From NCBI GenBank assembly GCA_020744225.1, contig JAGMWG010000004.1, positions 2,108,001 through 2,172,000 on the forward strand: a stretch of 64,000 nucleotides of DNA. The letters run 5' to 3'. Below, piece after piece: positions 53,777 to 64,000 of this stretch; position 1 is the stretch's first letter; each line of letters starts with the position of its first letter. Source of the stretch: Paraphoma chrysanthemicola. Its lineage: Eukaryota > Ascomycota > Dothideomycetes > Pleosporales > Phaeosphaeriaceae. The translations under genes and the position numbers were made by a program. The notes below the pieces were generated by a model that searched no databases, was not told the origin of the DNA, and worked only from the letters and a program-made list of their open reading frames with translations.

Positions 53777-56382
53777 ATGGCTGGTCCTGCCCGTCTCAAT
53801 CAAAGCCCAGACCATGCTTCCAGACACGACCAACGAACGGAAAGTCGCCACCACGCTCTAGAAGCAGAAGAGCGAGCAGAAAGCTCGGACTGTGCTTCAG
53901 AAAACGAGCAACAAGCAGAAAGCACACGGAAGCTCATTCAAGTTTACTCGATCTCTAGGCCCGTACAGGAAAAGAAAGAGAAGAAAGGAGGAGGCAAATC
54001 TTGGAAGACAGGAAGTACTCGATTGGACAATGTGCGCCAAGAATACAGCACGCGAAAGCTGCGAGCACTGCGATATCGAACGCGTGCACTGTGCCTTTTA
54101 GTATTATACTTTCCTTTCCTGGTGGTACCTTGGGTTCTCACCTGCATTCTCTCTCGACGACCAGTCACAGCGCGCTCATATGTCAATCAGCAAGGATTCA
54201 GCAAAGCCGACATAACTAGCATCCGAAACTGGAAGAGAGCAGTGGACGTACTCAGCTCCATTGCTGGACTGATCACGATTCCTCTTTTATCTGCCTTGTT
54301 AGCGCAGGGAGCTGTAGTATTTAGCCAGCGTCGACGACCAGAAGAATTTCTTAGCTTACCTGATCTTTTCGCCCTAGTAGATCATGGATGGATGTCCATC
54401 CCTGCGTTGTGGCGCTCGTTGATGACGAAGCAGAAGGAGGAACGAGGCAGAAAGTTCAAACTGGCCAGGCACTACCTGCTGCCTGGCGCCGTATTGATCT
54501 TGTTGGGCGCAATCCAACAGCCTCTGATGCAAATCCTCGTGCCGATGGAGACAATCTACCTGGCAAGCTGTGGAGATCTTGGGTTCATGCCCAAATGTAA
54601 GAATCAGTACAAGGAGTGGTATCCGCAGTATGGCGCATCGATGGCCTATGAGACTATTGGTGTCGATATCGAGCCAGTACAAATGGCCGGCATCTACTAT
54701 CAAGACATCCTACCGCGCATCGCGGCCGATCTAGCGTCCGTTTCAGTTGAAGCATACCAACCTAGTCTTTGGAGCGACTACATGACCAAAGGTCTGCAGA
54801 ACTACATGGACCACGATCATACAAGCAGTAAGACCACTCCTCTCCGCAATTGGATATTTCCACCACGATTTTCCACACTCGAGGATCAGTGGGGGTCTCG
54901 CTTTTTTCTCGCTGGCATTTCCAGCAATACGACAACAGGCATTCTCCGGGAACATGCAATGAGACTCAACTCTTCAGTCACATGCAGTAGGATCGAGCGA
55001 ACATCGTTTCCAACATCTTGCCCTGGCGAGGAGCCTTTTACTGCTTCATCTGGGATGACAGATGATATCAGCATGCGCATATGTGTTCCTGGCAAGCTTG
55101 GCGTCTTCCCATGGAGTTTAAGTCGCAATAGGCAGGACATCGTCGAGGAGATCTACCTAGACATGTGGGATACTTACAAGTACCGAGCTGCTGATTCAGA
55201 CGGGGATGACACCAACGCGACGGTTCACTGCGAGATGAAAACTACCCGCGGATACTTTGAGCTTGGGAACCTCAGGAACAATGGCACATATGGTCCGTTG
55301 TTGCACGATTGGCCAGACGCAGACGTGATGGCGCGAGACTTCAATGACCTGGTGAGCGATGACAGGACGGCGTTCGTGCCCACCGAATCGTGAGTAAATG
55401 TCTCATTTGTCAACTTTCCTTAGCTTAAATCCTCCAGGGACGACTTCGTGGGCGATTCTCTTCCGCCAAACATATCATATGGATCAAGCATACCGTCGAA
55501 ATCCTGGAAGGCATCGGGTCCGCTTGCGCTATCCGCCGTCGCCCTCTTCGGAAACATATCATGGTTCAGCAATGTGTCAAAGTACTCAGCCAACTTCACT
55601 CACGATACGACGGCAGCGGGCGGGGATCAATCCTCATGGTATCGAATGTGTGCAGGCATGCCATTCAGCACACTCTCTGGGCCGTTTGGTGTTGGGTGGT
55701 ACTTCCATGCTGCTGAATACTGCCAGTCTTCACTGAAGAGCCAGATGTTTTTCGGTTCGACAGATCAGTACAATTCCCTGCTGAAATTGCGATACCGATG
55801 GCTGAAGCAGTTCGCCCCTCCAACTCGCTCTAATGTAAGTCAACTCCACCACTAATATTCAGTCAAATATAATGACTGAATCTTTCCCAGGACACGGCGC
55901 GTATGGAGGCACTACTACACATTAGCGCTTTTGTCACCAACCAAGCACTTCTCAATCACTATGCGCCAACGGTTGATCACACACTCCTGGGTGGAGGCAA
56001 TTTCCGAGGTCGAAAAGTGTACACTTCGCCGGGATATCCAGTCTTAAAACCACGTGTGTCCGTTGCCGTGTTGTCAGTAATGACGATCCTCATAGGGTGG
56101 CAGCTGCTCGGACTTCTGTGTTTGGCATGGTATATTTACCACGTGCCTTCATGGACAGGTTCCCTGGACGCGATGGCAGTAGCGCATATTGGAGCACGAC
56201 TGGGACAGCAGAATCTATTGCTCGCTGGTGTTAGTGGGGATCGTGAGAAAGACTCTAGTGCATTACAGAGAGTGGATGGCCTTATTAGTGTAGTGAATGT
56301 GGAGGAAGGACATCATGACTCGGATACGGAGTTGCAACAGCTGAGGAGGGCCAGCCTTGGGGTAGACCGTCACTCGCAATAG
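53777..56382 (+). CDS. Large fungal membrane glycoprotein, unknown function
   Basis: Three exons (53777-55389, 55438-55834, 55891-56382; introns 48 and 56 bp) give 833 aa. An acidic, Glu/Gln/Ser-rich cytosolic N-terminus (residues 1-95) leads to membrane segments at about 105-126 (LCLLVLYFPFLVVPWVL), 155-180 (SSIAGLITIPLLSALLAQG) and 232-253 (LLPGAVLILLGAIQQPLM). A long outer domain follows with about a dozen N-x-S/T sites and paired Cys, then one more segment near the C-terminus (VAVLSVMTILIGWQLLGLLC) and an acidic tail. The layout matches a lineage-specific group of Pezizomycotina membrane proteins. The function is unknown. Confidence 0.8.
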
Positions 56383-56871
56383 CAATCGCAGCTCTAGTAA
56401 ACGTCTGAAGTGCTGCGATACAAGTGGAGCAAAAGAAACCCGACTTGGTCGACATACTTCGCACCAGGCGCCGCTAAAATTTGTGATTGAACGTACAGTA
56501 GCCTGTCTATCTTTTCTGGGTACTGGGAAAGTTATCGCTTCTCGTGTAGTTTCTAAGCGCAGAGCCACTTCAATCAGACTGAGGACTGGTAAATAGCGTT
56601 GTGAGTGCACGCTATGTAATGAATCATGTTATGCCGAGATTCGGCACCCGACAAGCTAACTATAGGAAGAAATTTTGAACGAAAGTAGCGGTTCTCATTG
56701 GTATGGTCTACTGCGATGGTCTACTACGCCTGCTCCAAATTTCCGATCATGTTCTATCGTACATACGTCGCCAAATCCAAGACCGGGCTCGAGATTGCAG
56801 CCTCACTATACACGCAGATATCACATTTAAATCCATGTATCGTGACCATCGTTGCGTTGAAAAAGTATTCG
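56383..56871. other. Gene-free stretch
   Basis: 3' regions of two convergent genes. The plus frames at 56698-57185 overlap the small minus gene and are shadows. Confidence 0.4.
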
Positions 56872-57066
56872 TCAAGCCGCCCCTGCAGCCGCAGCCACGA
56901 TCCCATTCATCTTGCTCCTCTTCTTCTTCGCTGCACGCTGTTGTTCGCGAGCATATCGCTCCCGGTTGTACTGTTCTTGGGCGTACTGGTCGTACTTTGA
57001 ATCTCCGGTCATTGGAGGCGGGCCCGATGGCTCGTAATAGTCTTGCTTTGAACCACACTGACCCAT
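56872..57066 (-). CDS. Tiny protein with N-terminal MGxC lipid-anchor signal
   Basis: 64 aa, single exon, starting MGQCGSKQDYYEPSGPPP. Met-Gly followed by Cys at position 4 and Ser at 6 is the classic dual myristoylation/palmitoylation signal, so plasma-membrane or vesicle attachment is likely. The rest is Gln/Tyr/Arg-rich (YDQYAQEQYNRERYAREQQR) with a basic KKKRSK patch and an Ala-rich end. The frame is open further upstream (to 57303), but that part reads as low-quality Arg-rich sequence. Small MGxC proteins of this type occur widely in ascomycetes without known function. Confidence 0.55.
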   Translation of the reverse strand: MGQCGSKQDYYEPSGPPPMTGDSKYDQYAQEQYNRERYAREQQRAAKKKRSKMNGIVAAAAGAA

Positions 57067-57402
57067 GCTTGCTTCGTGATATGGGAAGTAATTTGTATAG
57101 GATTGGGCGAAGTATGCGGAGACTGGTCGAATTGTGTTTTTTGAGTGGTTGTTGCGGCTGTAAGAGTGTATTGGTGCTTGAGTGATAAGACATGCTAAGG
57201 CGAGACGCAAAAGCTTAAGTATGCCAACGCTTCGCCTGCGACCGGTGCAGGCACATACGGTATCGTCATAAGCCTCGTCAATCTTGAGGCGCATGCCCTC
57301 CATGTGGTTTCAAAAATGTTCCGATGTTCGAAGTCCGGCCTTGTAGCTGTGCATCCAAAAGCGGAAGCCCGCTCTCATTGGTCAGACCGTACATCGTCGA
57401 CA
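57067..57402. other. Short intergenic stretch
   Basis: Upstream region of the small lipid-anchor gene and 3' end of the F-box-like gene. Nothing recognised. Confidence 0.4.
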
Positions 57403-58212
57403 CTAGCGCTGACTCTGCCCGCGGCGGGCTGTACGCAAGCGACTTAGAAAAGACCGGACCTTCTGCGATGTCGTGGAATGAATGTTAGAGACGAGACCTT
57501 GACCTGCTTGGGATGCTGAACTTCCGGAGTTTCGCAGCCGTTCGAGTCTGATTGCAAGAGGTAATCGCGCTTGATACTTTGATACTGTGTATTGCCACAC
57601 ATGGTCGCGGGTAATGTTCCGGATGTCATCAAAGCCCATAAAGTCGCGACGGAACCGAGCCCACGGACAGCCGTATAATGGACTTGCTGCAACCCAATTC
57701 AAATTGAGTTTATTGATGCGTGGCACATGTTGCTCTGGTTCTGTAGACATGAAGCGCGCTAACATCCATCGAAGATGAACTTCGTGCTCAGCTGCATCAT
57801 TCTCATCGTGGTTGCAAGAGATCTTGATCGTGAGCAAATTCAGGCGCAAGTCGAGAAGACCGAGGACCGGATGACGTGTCCATCGTTCATCCCAAGAATT
57901 ACCGACAACCCTCCAAGCAACGCGCATCTCAATGCTGAGATTACTCAACTCTTGCAGAGTCTGGGGTATTGTAAAGAGTATAATATCACGGAACTTCCCT
58001 AAGCTCTCTTCAGCAATACCCGAGAGCGTCTGTCTCATGCGTTCGAGAATCAAGGCCTCTACCTCAACTCGCGTCTGCCTGCAAGCGGTGATGAGCCCAT
58101 TGTAGTGCGATCGCGGCTGGCTGAGAGGTATTCCCGGAATGGCATAGTTGTAGACCTGCAAGCGCAACTCGGCCGGCAGGTTCAAGAAGGCGCTTTTGGC
58201 GCGATCGTTCAT
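57403..58212 (-). CDS. F-box-like fungal protein
   Basis: 269 aa, one exon. The N-terminal FLNLPAELRLQVYNYAIPG is the degenerate F-box-like LPxELRxxIY motif of a very large Pezizomycotina family, and LITACRQTRVEVEALILERM follows it as in those proteins. The rest is helical with a basic Ser/Arg tail. F-box proteins recruit targets to SCF ubiquitin ligase, but for this truncated type that has seldom been shown. Function not assigned. Confidence 0.75.
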   Translation of the reverse strand: MNDRAKSAFLNLPAELRLQVYNYAIPGIPLSQPRSHYNGLITACRQTRVEVEALILERMRQTLSGIAEESLGKFRDIILFTIPQTLQELSNLSIEMRVAWRVVGNSWDERWTRHPVLGLLDLRLNLLTIKISCNHDENDAAEHEVHLRWMLARFMSTEPEQHVPRINKLNLNWVAASPLYGCPWARFRRDFMGFDDIRNITRDHVWQYTVSKYQARLPLAIRLERLRNSGSSASQAGQGLVSNIHSTTSQKVRSFLSRLRTARRGQSQR

Positions 58213-58982
58213 GTTGCAGTATTATGACGATGATGGGAGAGAGGATGTTGGCACGGCTGATCAGGCGCAGGAGCCACGACGCGCTGGGCTGTGCTGAGGT
58301 GGCTCGTACATTCTCCCATTGGCTCGCTTTTTTGCACTCCACATAATTCAGGTTTCGAAACAACAGCTTCTAGGCTCCTTCATGCTAACAGCGCATATCC
58401 ATATGCACTCTTATTCGCCATGGCATCTGTCGCCACTAATTTTCTGCACCGCAGCCTTGGTCTGGCCCACAAACGGTAACGCCATGCTAATGCTGGTTAA
58501 CGAGCTACGCGACCGTTGACCATTCACAGTCCGCACGTCCCTGGCACTGCCCCGTGTTGTAAAACGCCTTTATAACACACCTCGCTAATAGCGTGCAATG
58601 GCGGTTGTAGAATGCAACGATCTTGACCGCGTCGTTGCGCGCGCATTCAAGATGCATCATGTTTGCTCCGCGATTGGTAGTGGCCGTTTGCATGACCCTG
58701 CAATCCTTCCTGGGCAACGCTAAGAACAGGATCTGGTAGTGAAGTGTGAACGGCAACTGCCTCAAATGTGGCCCGCCGCGCTGGATTTCACTTTGCGCTT
58801 GCTACCACAAAGTTTCTAAGACAATACACTACGCTGCCCAGATCTGCTCTCCAAGAGACACTACGGCCTCATTGCGGTGATCGAAACCGTATGTAAGACA
58901 AAGCGTAGGTCAGACAACCCCTATGTCCTCAGATATTCATTGACGGTTTCTATCCAGCTGCAACCCAGCTGTAACAATCAAC
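58213..58982. other. Gene-free stretch with divergent promoters
   Basis: 770 bp between the starts of the F-box-like and FAD oxidase genes. Short frames only. Confidence 0.4.
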
Positions 58983-60496
58983 ATGGGCAACTCTGCCAGT
59001 TCGCCAGCGCAGAAATGTCTTCAGAGCGCCGCCAACGATGTTATCTTCAAGAACGATCCATTGTTCCAGCTAGTCCACGTCAAGCCTTACAATCTTGGCG
59101 TACCGTCGACACCTGCAGCAGTGACCTACCCGACAACATCTGAAGAGATCGGAAAGATTGTCAAGTGCGCGGTAGACAATAGCCTCAAAGTCCAACCGCG
59201 ATGTGGCGGGCATTCGTATGCCAACTATGGTAGGTCAACTTGCGCTAGAGCAGACATCGCGGACAACAGGAGAAACTAACAAGCTTCCTAGCTATTGGCG
59301 GCGGGCAGGACAACACGATCGTCGTCGATTTGAAGAACTTCCAACAGTTCTCAATGGATGAGAATAGCTGGCAAGCCACAATCGGTGGCGGTACCCTCCT
59401 CCGCGACGTTACGAAGCGACTTCACGAGAACGGCAACCGTGCGATGGCTCACGGAACCTGCCCTCAGGTCGGTATCGGCGGACACGCAACAATCGGCGGC
59501 CTCGGTCCAAGCTCTCGGATGTGGGGATCTTCGCTCGACCACGTCGAGGAAGTTGAAGTAGTACTAGCGAACTCGACGGTTGTCCGGGCTTCCGAGAACC
59601 AGAACTCCGACGTGTTCTTTGCAGTGAAGGGTGCAGCTGCATCATTCGGAATCGTCACCGAGTTCAAGGTCCGTACGCAAGCCGAGCCAGGCAAGGCCGT
59701 GCTTTATTCTTACAGCTTGGGCGGCGGGAGCGCGGCGGCCAATGCGGATGCTTTCAGAAAATGGCAAAGGCTCATCTCCGATCCCGAGCTCTCCCGCAAG
59801 TTTGCGTCACAATTCATCTTGACCGAACTCGGTGCCATTGTCACCGGCACGTTCTTCGGCAGCCAGCAGGAGTTCGACAGTCTCAACATCACCGCCCGTC
59901 TTCCTTCCAAAGAGGAGTCGATCATCGAACTTGACGACTGGCTTGGCGTCGTAGGTCACTGGAGTGAAGACCTCGCACTTGAGCTCGTGGGCGGCATCCC
60001 GAGCAACTTCTACGCAAAGTCACTCGCGTACACTAAGAACGACATCATCCCTGACGAGGGAGTTGACAAGCTCTTCCAGTACATTGACAACGCGGATAAA
60101 GGAGGTGCAGTGTGGTTCATCATCTGGGATCTCGAGGGCGGTGCCATCAACGACGTCGCCCCCGATGCCACCGCGTACGGCCATCGAGATGCGCTGTTCT
60201 ACCATCAGGCGTACGCGGTTAATCTACTTGGCAAGGTCAGCGACACGACGCGCAACTTCTTGAAGGGCGTGAATGACGTTGTTACGGATGCATTGCCCAA
60301 CTCGAGGAAGGGTGCGTATGCAGGCTACGTTGATCCGGCGCTGGGTCCAGATAGCGCGAGCCTGTACTGGGGTGGTAATGTGGACAGGCTTCAGCGTATC
60401 AAGGCGGCTATTGATCCCAACGACGTGTTTCATAATCCGCAGAGCATTAGGCCAGCGCAGGGGTCGGCTAAACTTCGAAGAGAGGTGGTGGTATAG
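58983..60496 (+). CDS. FAD-linked oxidase with bicovalent flavin site (BBE-like)
   Basis: Two exons (58983-59229 and 59292-60496; 62 bp intron, phase 1) give 483 aa, usual for the berberine-bridge/glucooligosaccharide-oxidase group. The FAD-binding PCMH domain shows PRCGGHSYANYA (His at about 77) and AHGTCPQVGIGGH (Cys at about 139): both residues for bicovalent FAD attachment. Then GLGPSSRMWG and AVKGAAASFGIVTEF. The C-terminal BBE motif is YWGGNVDRLQRIKAAIDPNDVF. There is no signal peptide; the start MGNSASSPAQKC instead fits N-myristoylation, so a cytosolic or membrane-attached enzyme is inferred. Similar fungal proteins are often named 6-hydroxynicotine oxidase, which says little about substrate. 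Confidence 0.93.
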
Positions 60497-60776
60497 ACCT
60501 ATCTATGCCATGGTACAATTCTCGGCGCTGGCGGATGTGGCGGCCATGATCATTGGCGATCTTGCTTCTTGTTACTTGCGTTATACCCTTCGCTGGCTGA
60601 GCTAGGTTCTGGCCAGGGAACTTGGCCTATATTCATAACCTCCTGTTTAATAAGTCTATGGTATTGAATTTGTCTTCAGAAGCATACCTCCCAAGGTCTA
60701 TTTCAAAATCGTGCAAACAAGTCATCACCCACCCAAACAAACGCCGCTGGAAAAGCCTCCGTCCACGCCCTTAGAG

Positions 60777-61984
60777 CTAGTACCATATACTCCGAGTGCG
60801 GTGATGTGGGATGACCTCTGCTTCATCCCTTTCCTTCTCTTTTGCTTGGTCATACAGAAAGAAGTCGATGAGAATGGCATTGACCTTTGCGTCAGGCTTT
60901 AGCTTGACAATCTCTCGGCGCAGGAGCTCAACGCCCCAGATGCTGCAGCCGCGGATCTGCATCTCCCACGGGTGCCCGGATTCGATGAGTTCTAGGCGAC
61001 GAAGCTTATTCTCGAGAGGTGGACAGTACCACATCATGCCTAATGAGTGGAGCATTTGTGGGATGCGGTAGTCTACGGACAAGTAAGCGGCAGTTCTATC
61101 ATGGTGCGCATCTTAGACTCACCAGCGAACATTGTGATCTTGTCGATGTCGTTGAACTCTCCATAACCCTCTCCCTCGAATGCTGCCCACAGATCTGCGA
61201 CCAGGATCTGCGCCCGCTTAAGGAAACGGACCTTCTTCCGTTCGAACGTGCCTTCATCCCGGAAGCATGGGAACTTTTCAGCAAGGAGGTTCACCAAGCC
61301 AGCTGCTGAACCCTTTGCGTCTTCAATAAGTGTCACGACACTGCTGTCGAATTCCTGTCGCATCAGTGATCAGTCCACCTGATCTGCTTGCATAGTTGGA
61401 TCTGATGAATGCCATACCTCTTCTAGAATCTGACCCGCTTCTCGCAGGCACCGCACTCGCTCATCGAACAAGGGTATTTCTTCTTCGGTTCCTGAGCTGA
61501 ACACGGCCCGCAGCACATCCTCGGTGCACCGCTCTTCGTCTAGCCAAAACTCCGGAGTCGTGATGGGAATGTCCTGGTCCAGAGCTCGCTGCAAAAGTGC
61601 CACCAGACTCCAGTACCCCGTCCACCGCTTTCCTCGGTACACGACGGCAAACTTCTCCTCCTCGGTCTTGTCGCTCCAGAAACTGAAGTTCAGCAGATCC
61701 ATGGTGAAGATGAAATTGACTGTGCTCTCGTCCTTGGCTTTGGGGTGGAGTTCATGCTCTGACCACGTCTTTGTGCTGTATTCACGCTTCTCCATCTCGT
61801 CGAGCACTAGCTGTGCGGCTACCTTGGTAGACCGCATGTCCAGGGCGACATCCACGCTGTTGTCGCAGATGAACTGGGCGCTCTCCAGCACCTTGGTCTC
61901 GGGCGGGCCGTCATCCTTGACTCCTATACCGAAGCGCTTCCGCAGCAGGTCCAGCAGCTCAAGATCGACCTCGTCGTCCGACAT
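60777..61984 (-). CDS. qng1: Queuosine salvage protein (DUF2419, QNG1-like)
   Basis: Queuosine 5'-phosphate N-glycosylase/hydrolase that frees queuine for tRNA modification. Three exons (61984-61418, 61354-61123, 61072-60777; introns 63 and 50 bp) give 364 aa. Conserved stretches: VNFIFTMDLLNFSFW (about residues 105-120), RWTGYWSLVALLQRAL, then FCR/ERKKVRFLKRAQILVADLW, ADYRIPQMLHSLGMMWYCPP across the last splice, and WEMQIRGCSIWGVELLRREI. These are the hallmark blocks of DUF2419. I use the Met of MSDDEVDLELLDLL; the frame is open to a Met at 62020 that would add 12 residues. It is divergent from UBA2. Confidence 0.9.
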
Positions 61985-62388
61985 AATGGGGAGCGGAGAA
62001 GTGCACGCAGAGGTTTGCAAAGAAGAAGTTGCGCTGGATAAAGTTTTGAGCTAAAGGCCCACCTCCCGGCTGTACCTGCAGCACCTTATGCGACCGCAGC
62101 AAACGACGTGGCTCCGGCCCTGACAAGTGCAATGCGTTTTCTGGTGTGACATGAAATTCACGGTCCACTCACAGGGCGCTCGGCTAGCCGCCAAGCTTTG
62201 TGAGGCTGAAGGGACGCCGACGCAGGACCGCTGGACCGGGCGCCGCGGTCGTGCAGCCGCTCTGACGTCTCTCACCGGGGCGCCAACTCGCCTTCACCTG
62301 CGCGCGCCGGCGACGACACCAAATCTCCTTGATGCCGTAGCCACGCCAACACACCCACCACGCACTCTCTGCATCGCCCACGTCAATC
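61985..62388. promoter_or_regulatory. Divergent promoter of queuosine salvage and UBA2 genes
   Basis: 404 bp between two start codons, GC-rich, with only shadow frames. No element recognised with certainty. Confidence 0.45.
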
Positions 62389-64000
62389 ATGGCTGCTACA
62401 ATGGGACGCGACAAGTCGGCCGAGAAGAGCCTCGGCGTGCTGCATAGTCGCATCAAAGAGGTACGAAGACCGGCGCAAACAAGCTCGACGCGGATGCTGA
62501 CTTCTGGCAGGCGCGTGTACTGATGGTAGGCGCTGGCGGCATTGGCTGCGAGCTGCTGAAGAACCTTGTCCTTACCGGCTTCGGCGAGATACACATTGTC
62601 GACCTCGACACCATCGACCTCAGCAACCTCAATCGCCAATTCCTGTTCCGCACCGAGCACATCAAGAAGTCCAAGGCGCTGGTGAGATATCCCGAGGAAG
62701 CGAACGTTTCCGCGACCCTGGATGCTGACCAGGCGACAGGTTGCGAAAGAGTCGGCCGGCAAGTTCAACCCCAACGTCAAGATCGAAGCGTACCACGACA
62801 ACATCAAGGACCCGCGCTTCAATGTCGCGTGGTTCAAGACCTTCGGCATCGTGTTCAACGCGCTGGACAACCTCGATGCGCGGCGGCACGTCAACAAGAT
62901 GTGCCTGGCGGCAAATGTCCCGCTGATCGAGAGCGGCACGACCGGCTTCAATGGACAAGTTCAAGTCATCAAGAAGGTGCGATACAGCTCGGCGATACGA
63001 TTTAATTTGTCATGTCCGTGAGACTTACATAACGCTAGGGCGAAACTGAGTGCTACGATTGCACGCCAAAAGACCCTCCCAAGTCGTTCCCCGTCTGCAC
63101 CATTCGAAGCACACCCTCGCAACCCATCCACTGCATCGTTTGGGGCAAGTCATACCTTTTCGCGGAGATTTTCGGTACGTCAGAGGATGAGGCGCCCGAG
63201 CTGGACCACAGCGAGGATTCGGAAAACGCCAAGGAGGTCGCGAACCTGCGCAAGGAGGCACAAGCGCTCAAGCGCATCCGCGAGTCGATGGGATCGGAAG
63301 ACTTCCCGCGGCTGGTTTTCAACAAGGTATTCAAGGAGGACATTGAGCGACTACGGAGCATGGAGGACATGTGGAAGACGAAACGCGCGCCCGAGGCCCT
63401 GGATTACGACAAGCTGCTGGAGGAGTCGCTCGGCTGTGGTCCGGCCGTCGCGCAGCGGGACCAAGTCGTATGGACCGCCGCCGAGAACTTTGCCGTCTTT
63501 GTCGATAGCTTGCGACGACTCAGCAATAGGTTGGACGAAACGCGCGCGAGTGCCGAGGTGGGTAACGCGGCTCCTATACTTGCCTTCGACAAGGACGATG
63601 TCGATACCCTGGATTTCGTGGTTTCTAGCGCCAATTTGCGGTCACACATATTTGGCATCGAGACTAGGTCAAAGTTTGACATCAAGCGTATGTTCAGCGA
63701 ACTCCTTCCCATTGCGCCGGCTACTGACTTGCTACAGAAATGGCTGGAAACATCATACCTGCGATTGCAACCACGAATGCCATGACTGCTGGTCTTTGTG
63801 TCCTACAAGCGTTCAAGGTCATGCGCGATCAACTAGACAAGGCAAAGTTTGCTTTCCTTACCCGAAGCACCGAGCGCGTCATCGCGAGTGAATCATTGCA
63901 GAAGCCGAACCCGCACTGCGCGACATGCGGTGTTGCGTATGCCACGCTTGTCGTAGACACAAAGCGCGCGAAGCTGAGCGACCTGGTCGAAGATGTACTC
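62389..64000 (+). CDS. uba2: SUMO-activating enzyme subunit 2 (Uba2), 3' end outside window
   Basis: E1 subunit that adenylates SUMO (Smt3) with Aos1 and passes it to Ubc9. Exons in window: 62389-62460, 62511-62681, 62740-62976, 63039-63687, and 63738 to the window end (introns 50, 58, 62 and 50 bp). Seen in order: GAGGIGCELLKNL (ATP site), DLDTIDLSNLNRQFLF, NALDNLDARRHVN, zinc ligands CYDC, catalytic Cys in FPVCTIRSTPSQPIHCIVW (about residue 180), FDKDDVDTLDFVVSSANLR, FDIKQMAGNIIPAIATTNA formed across the last intron, and a second zinc pair CATC. The UFD and C-terminal tail lie beyond the edge. Confidence 0.95.

Noticed and set aside
1..64000. CRISPR array, phage att site, bacterial operon signals
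   Set aside because: The genes are eukaryotic with spliceosomal introns; no regular short repeats with spacers are present.

Overview
The window is from a filamentous ascomycete (Pezizomycotina), perhaps a Dothideomycete; the class is a guess. The evidence is genes split by 44-117 bp introns with GTANGT-type donors and CTAAC/CTGAC branch points, compact spacing, and a eukaryotic gene set (PRMT5, PRP43, RPA43, IMP4, ORC6, UBA2, queuosine salvage, Zn2Cys6 regulator, Dicer). Exon joins were made by eye from reading frame and splice signals; nothing was searched against a database.

Layout. 0-8 kb: a divergent pair of large intronless genes with a bacterial look (a truncated ~1,000-aa protein, and a DUF1906-like plus lectin-propeller protein), then a fungal membrane-anchored hypothetical. 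9-18 kb: housekeeping block with an aldo/keto reductase, a DUF423 membrane protein, PRMT5 divergent from the DEAH helicase PRP43, and the RNA polymerase I subunit RPA43. 19-21 kb: a small secreted Cys-rich gene and a secreted-protein gene whose frame could not be closed. 22-36 kb: a nucleic-acid island with an OTT_1508-type deaminase, a divergent Dicer carrying a one-base frameshift and altered RNase III catalytic residues, a gene with a premature stop, a dsRBD-like protein, a GRF zinc-finger protein and a Zn2Cys6 regulator. 36-41 kb: gene-poor DNA with one SDR, a dead copy of the zinc-cluster gene and the second copy of a ~200 bp dispersed repeat. 41-42.5 kb: two more small secreted Cys-rich genes. 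43-64 kb: IMP4, ORC6, a dimeric alpha/beta-barrel protein, a CYP504-like P450, a 390-aa secreted protein, a GNAT acetyltransferase, a HIT hydrolase found only by joining three exons, a large membrane glycoprotein, a tiny MGxC lipid-anchor candidate, an F-box-like protein, a bicovalent FAD oxidase, the queuosine salvage hydrolase, and UBA2 running off the end.

The housekeeping genes are intact. The accessory part (about 24-40 kb) shows decay: a frameshift, a nonsense codon, a truncated paralog and diverged repeats. The points most worth following up are the RNA-silencing-like island with its possibly inactive Dicer, the Cys-rich CRFY family whose repeats are bounded by introns of one phase, and the bacterial-looking divergent pair at the left edge.
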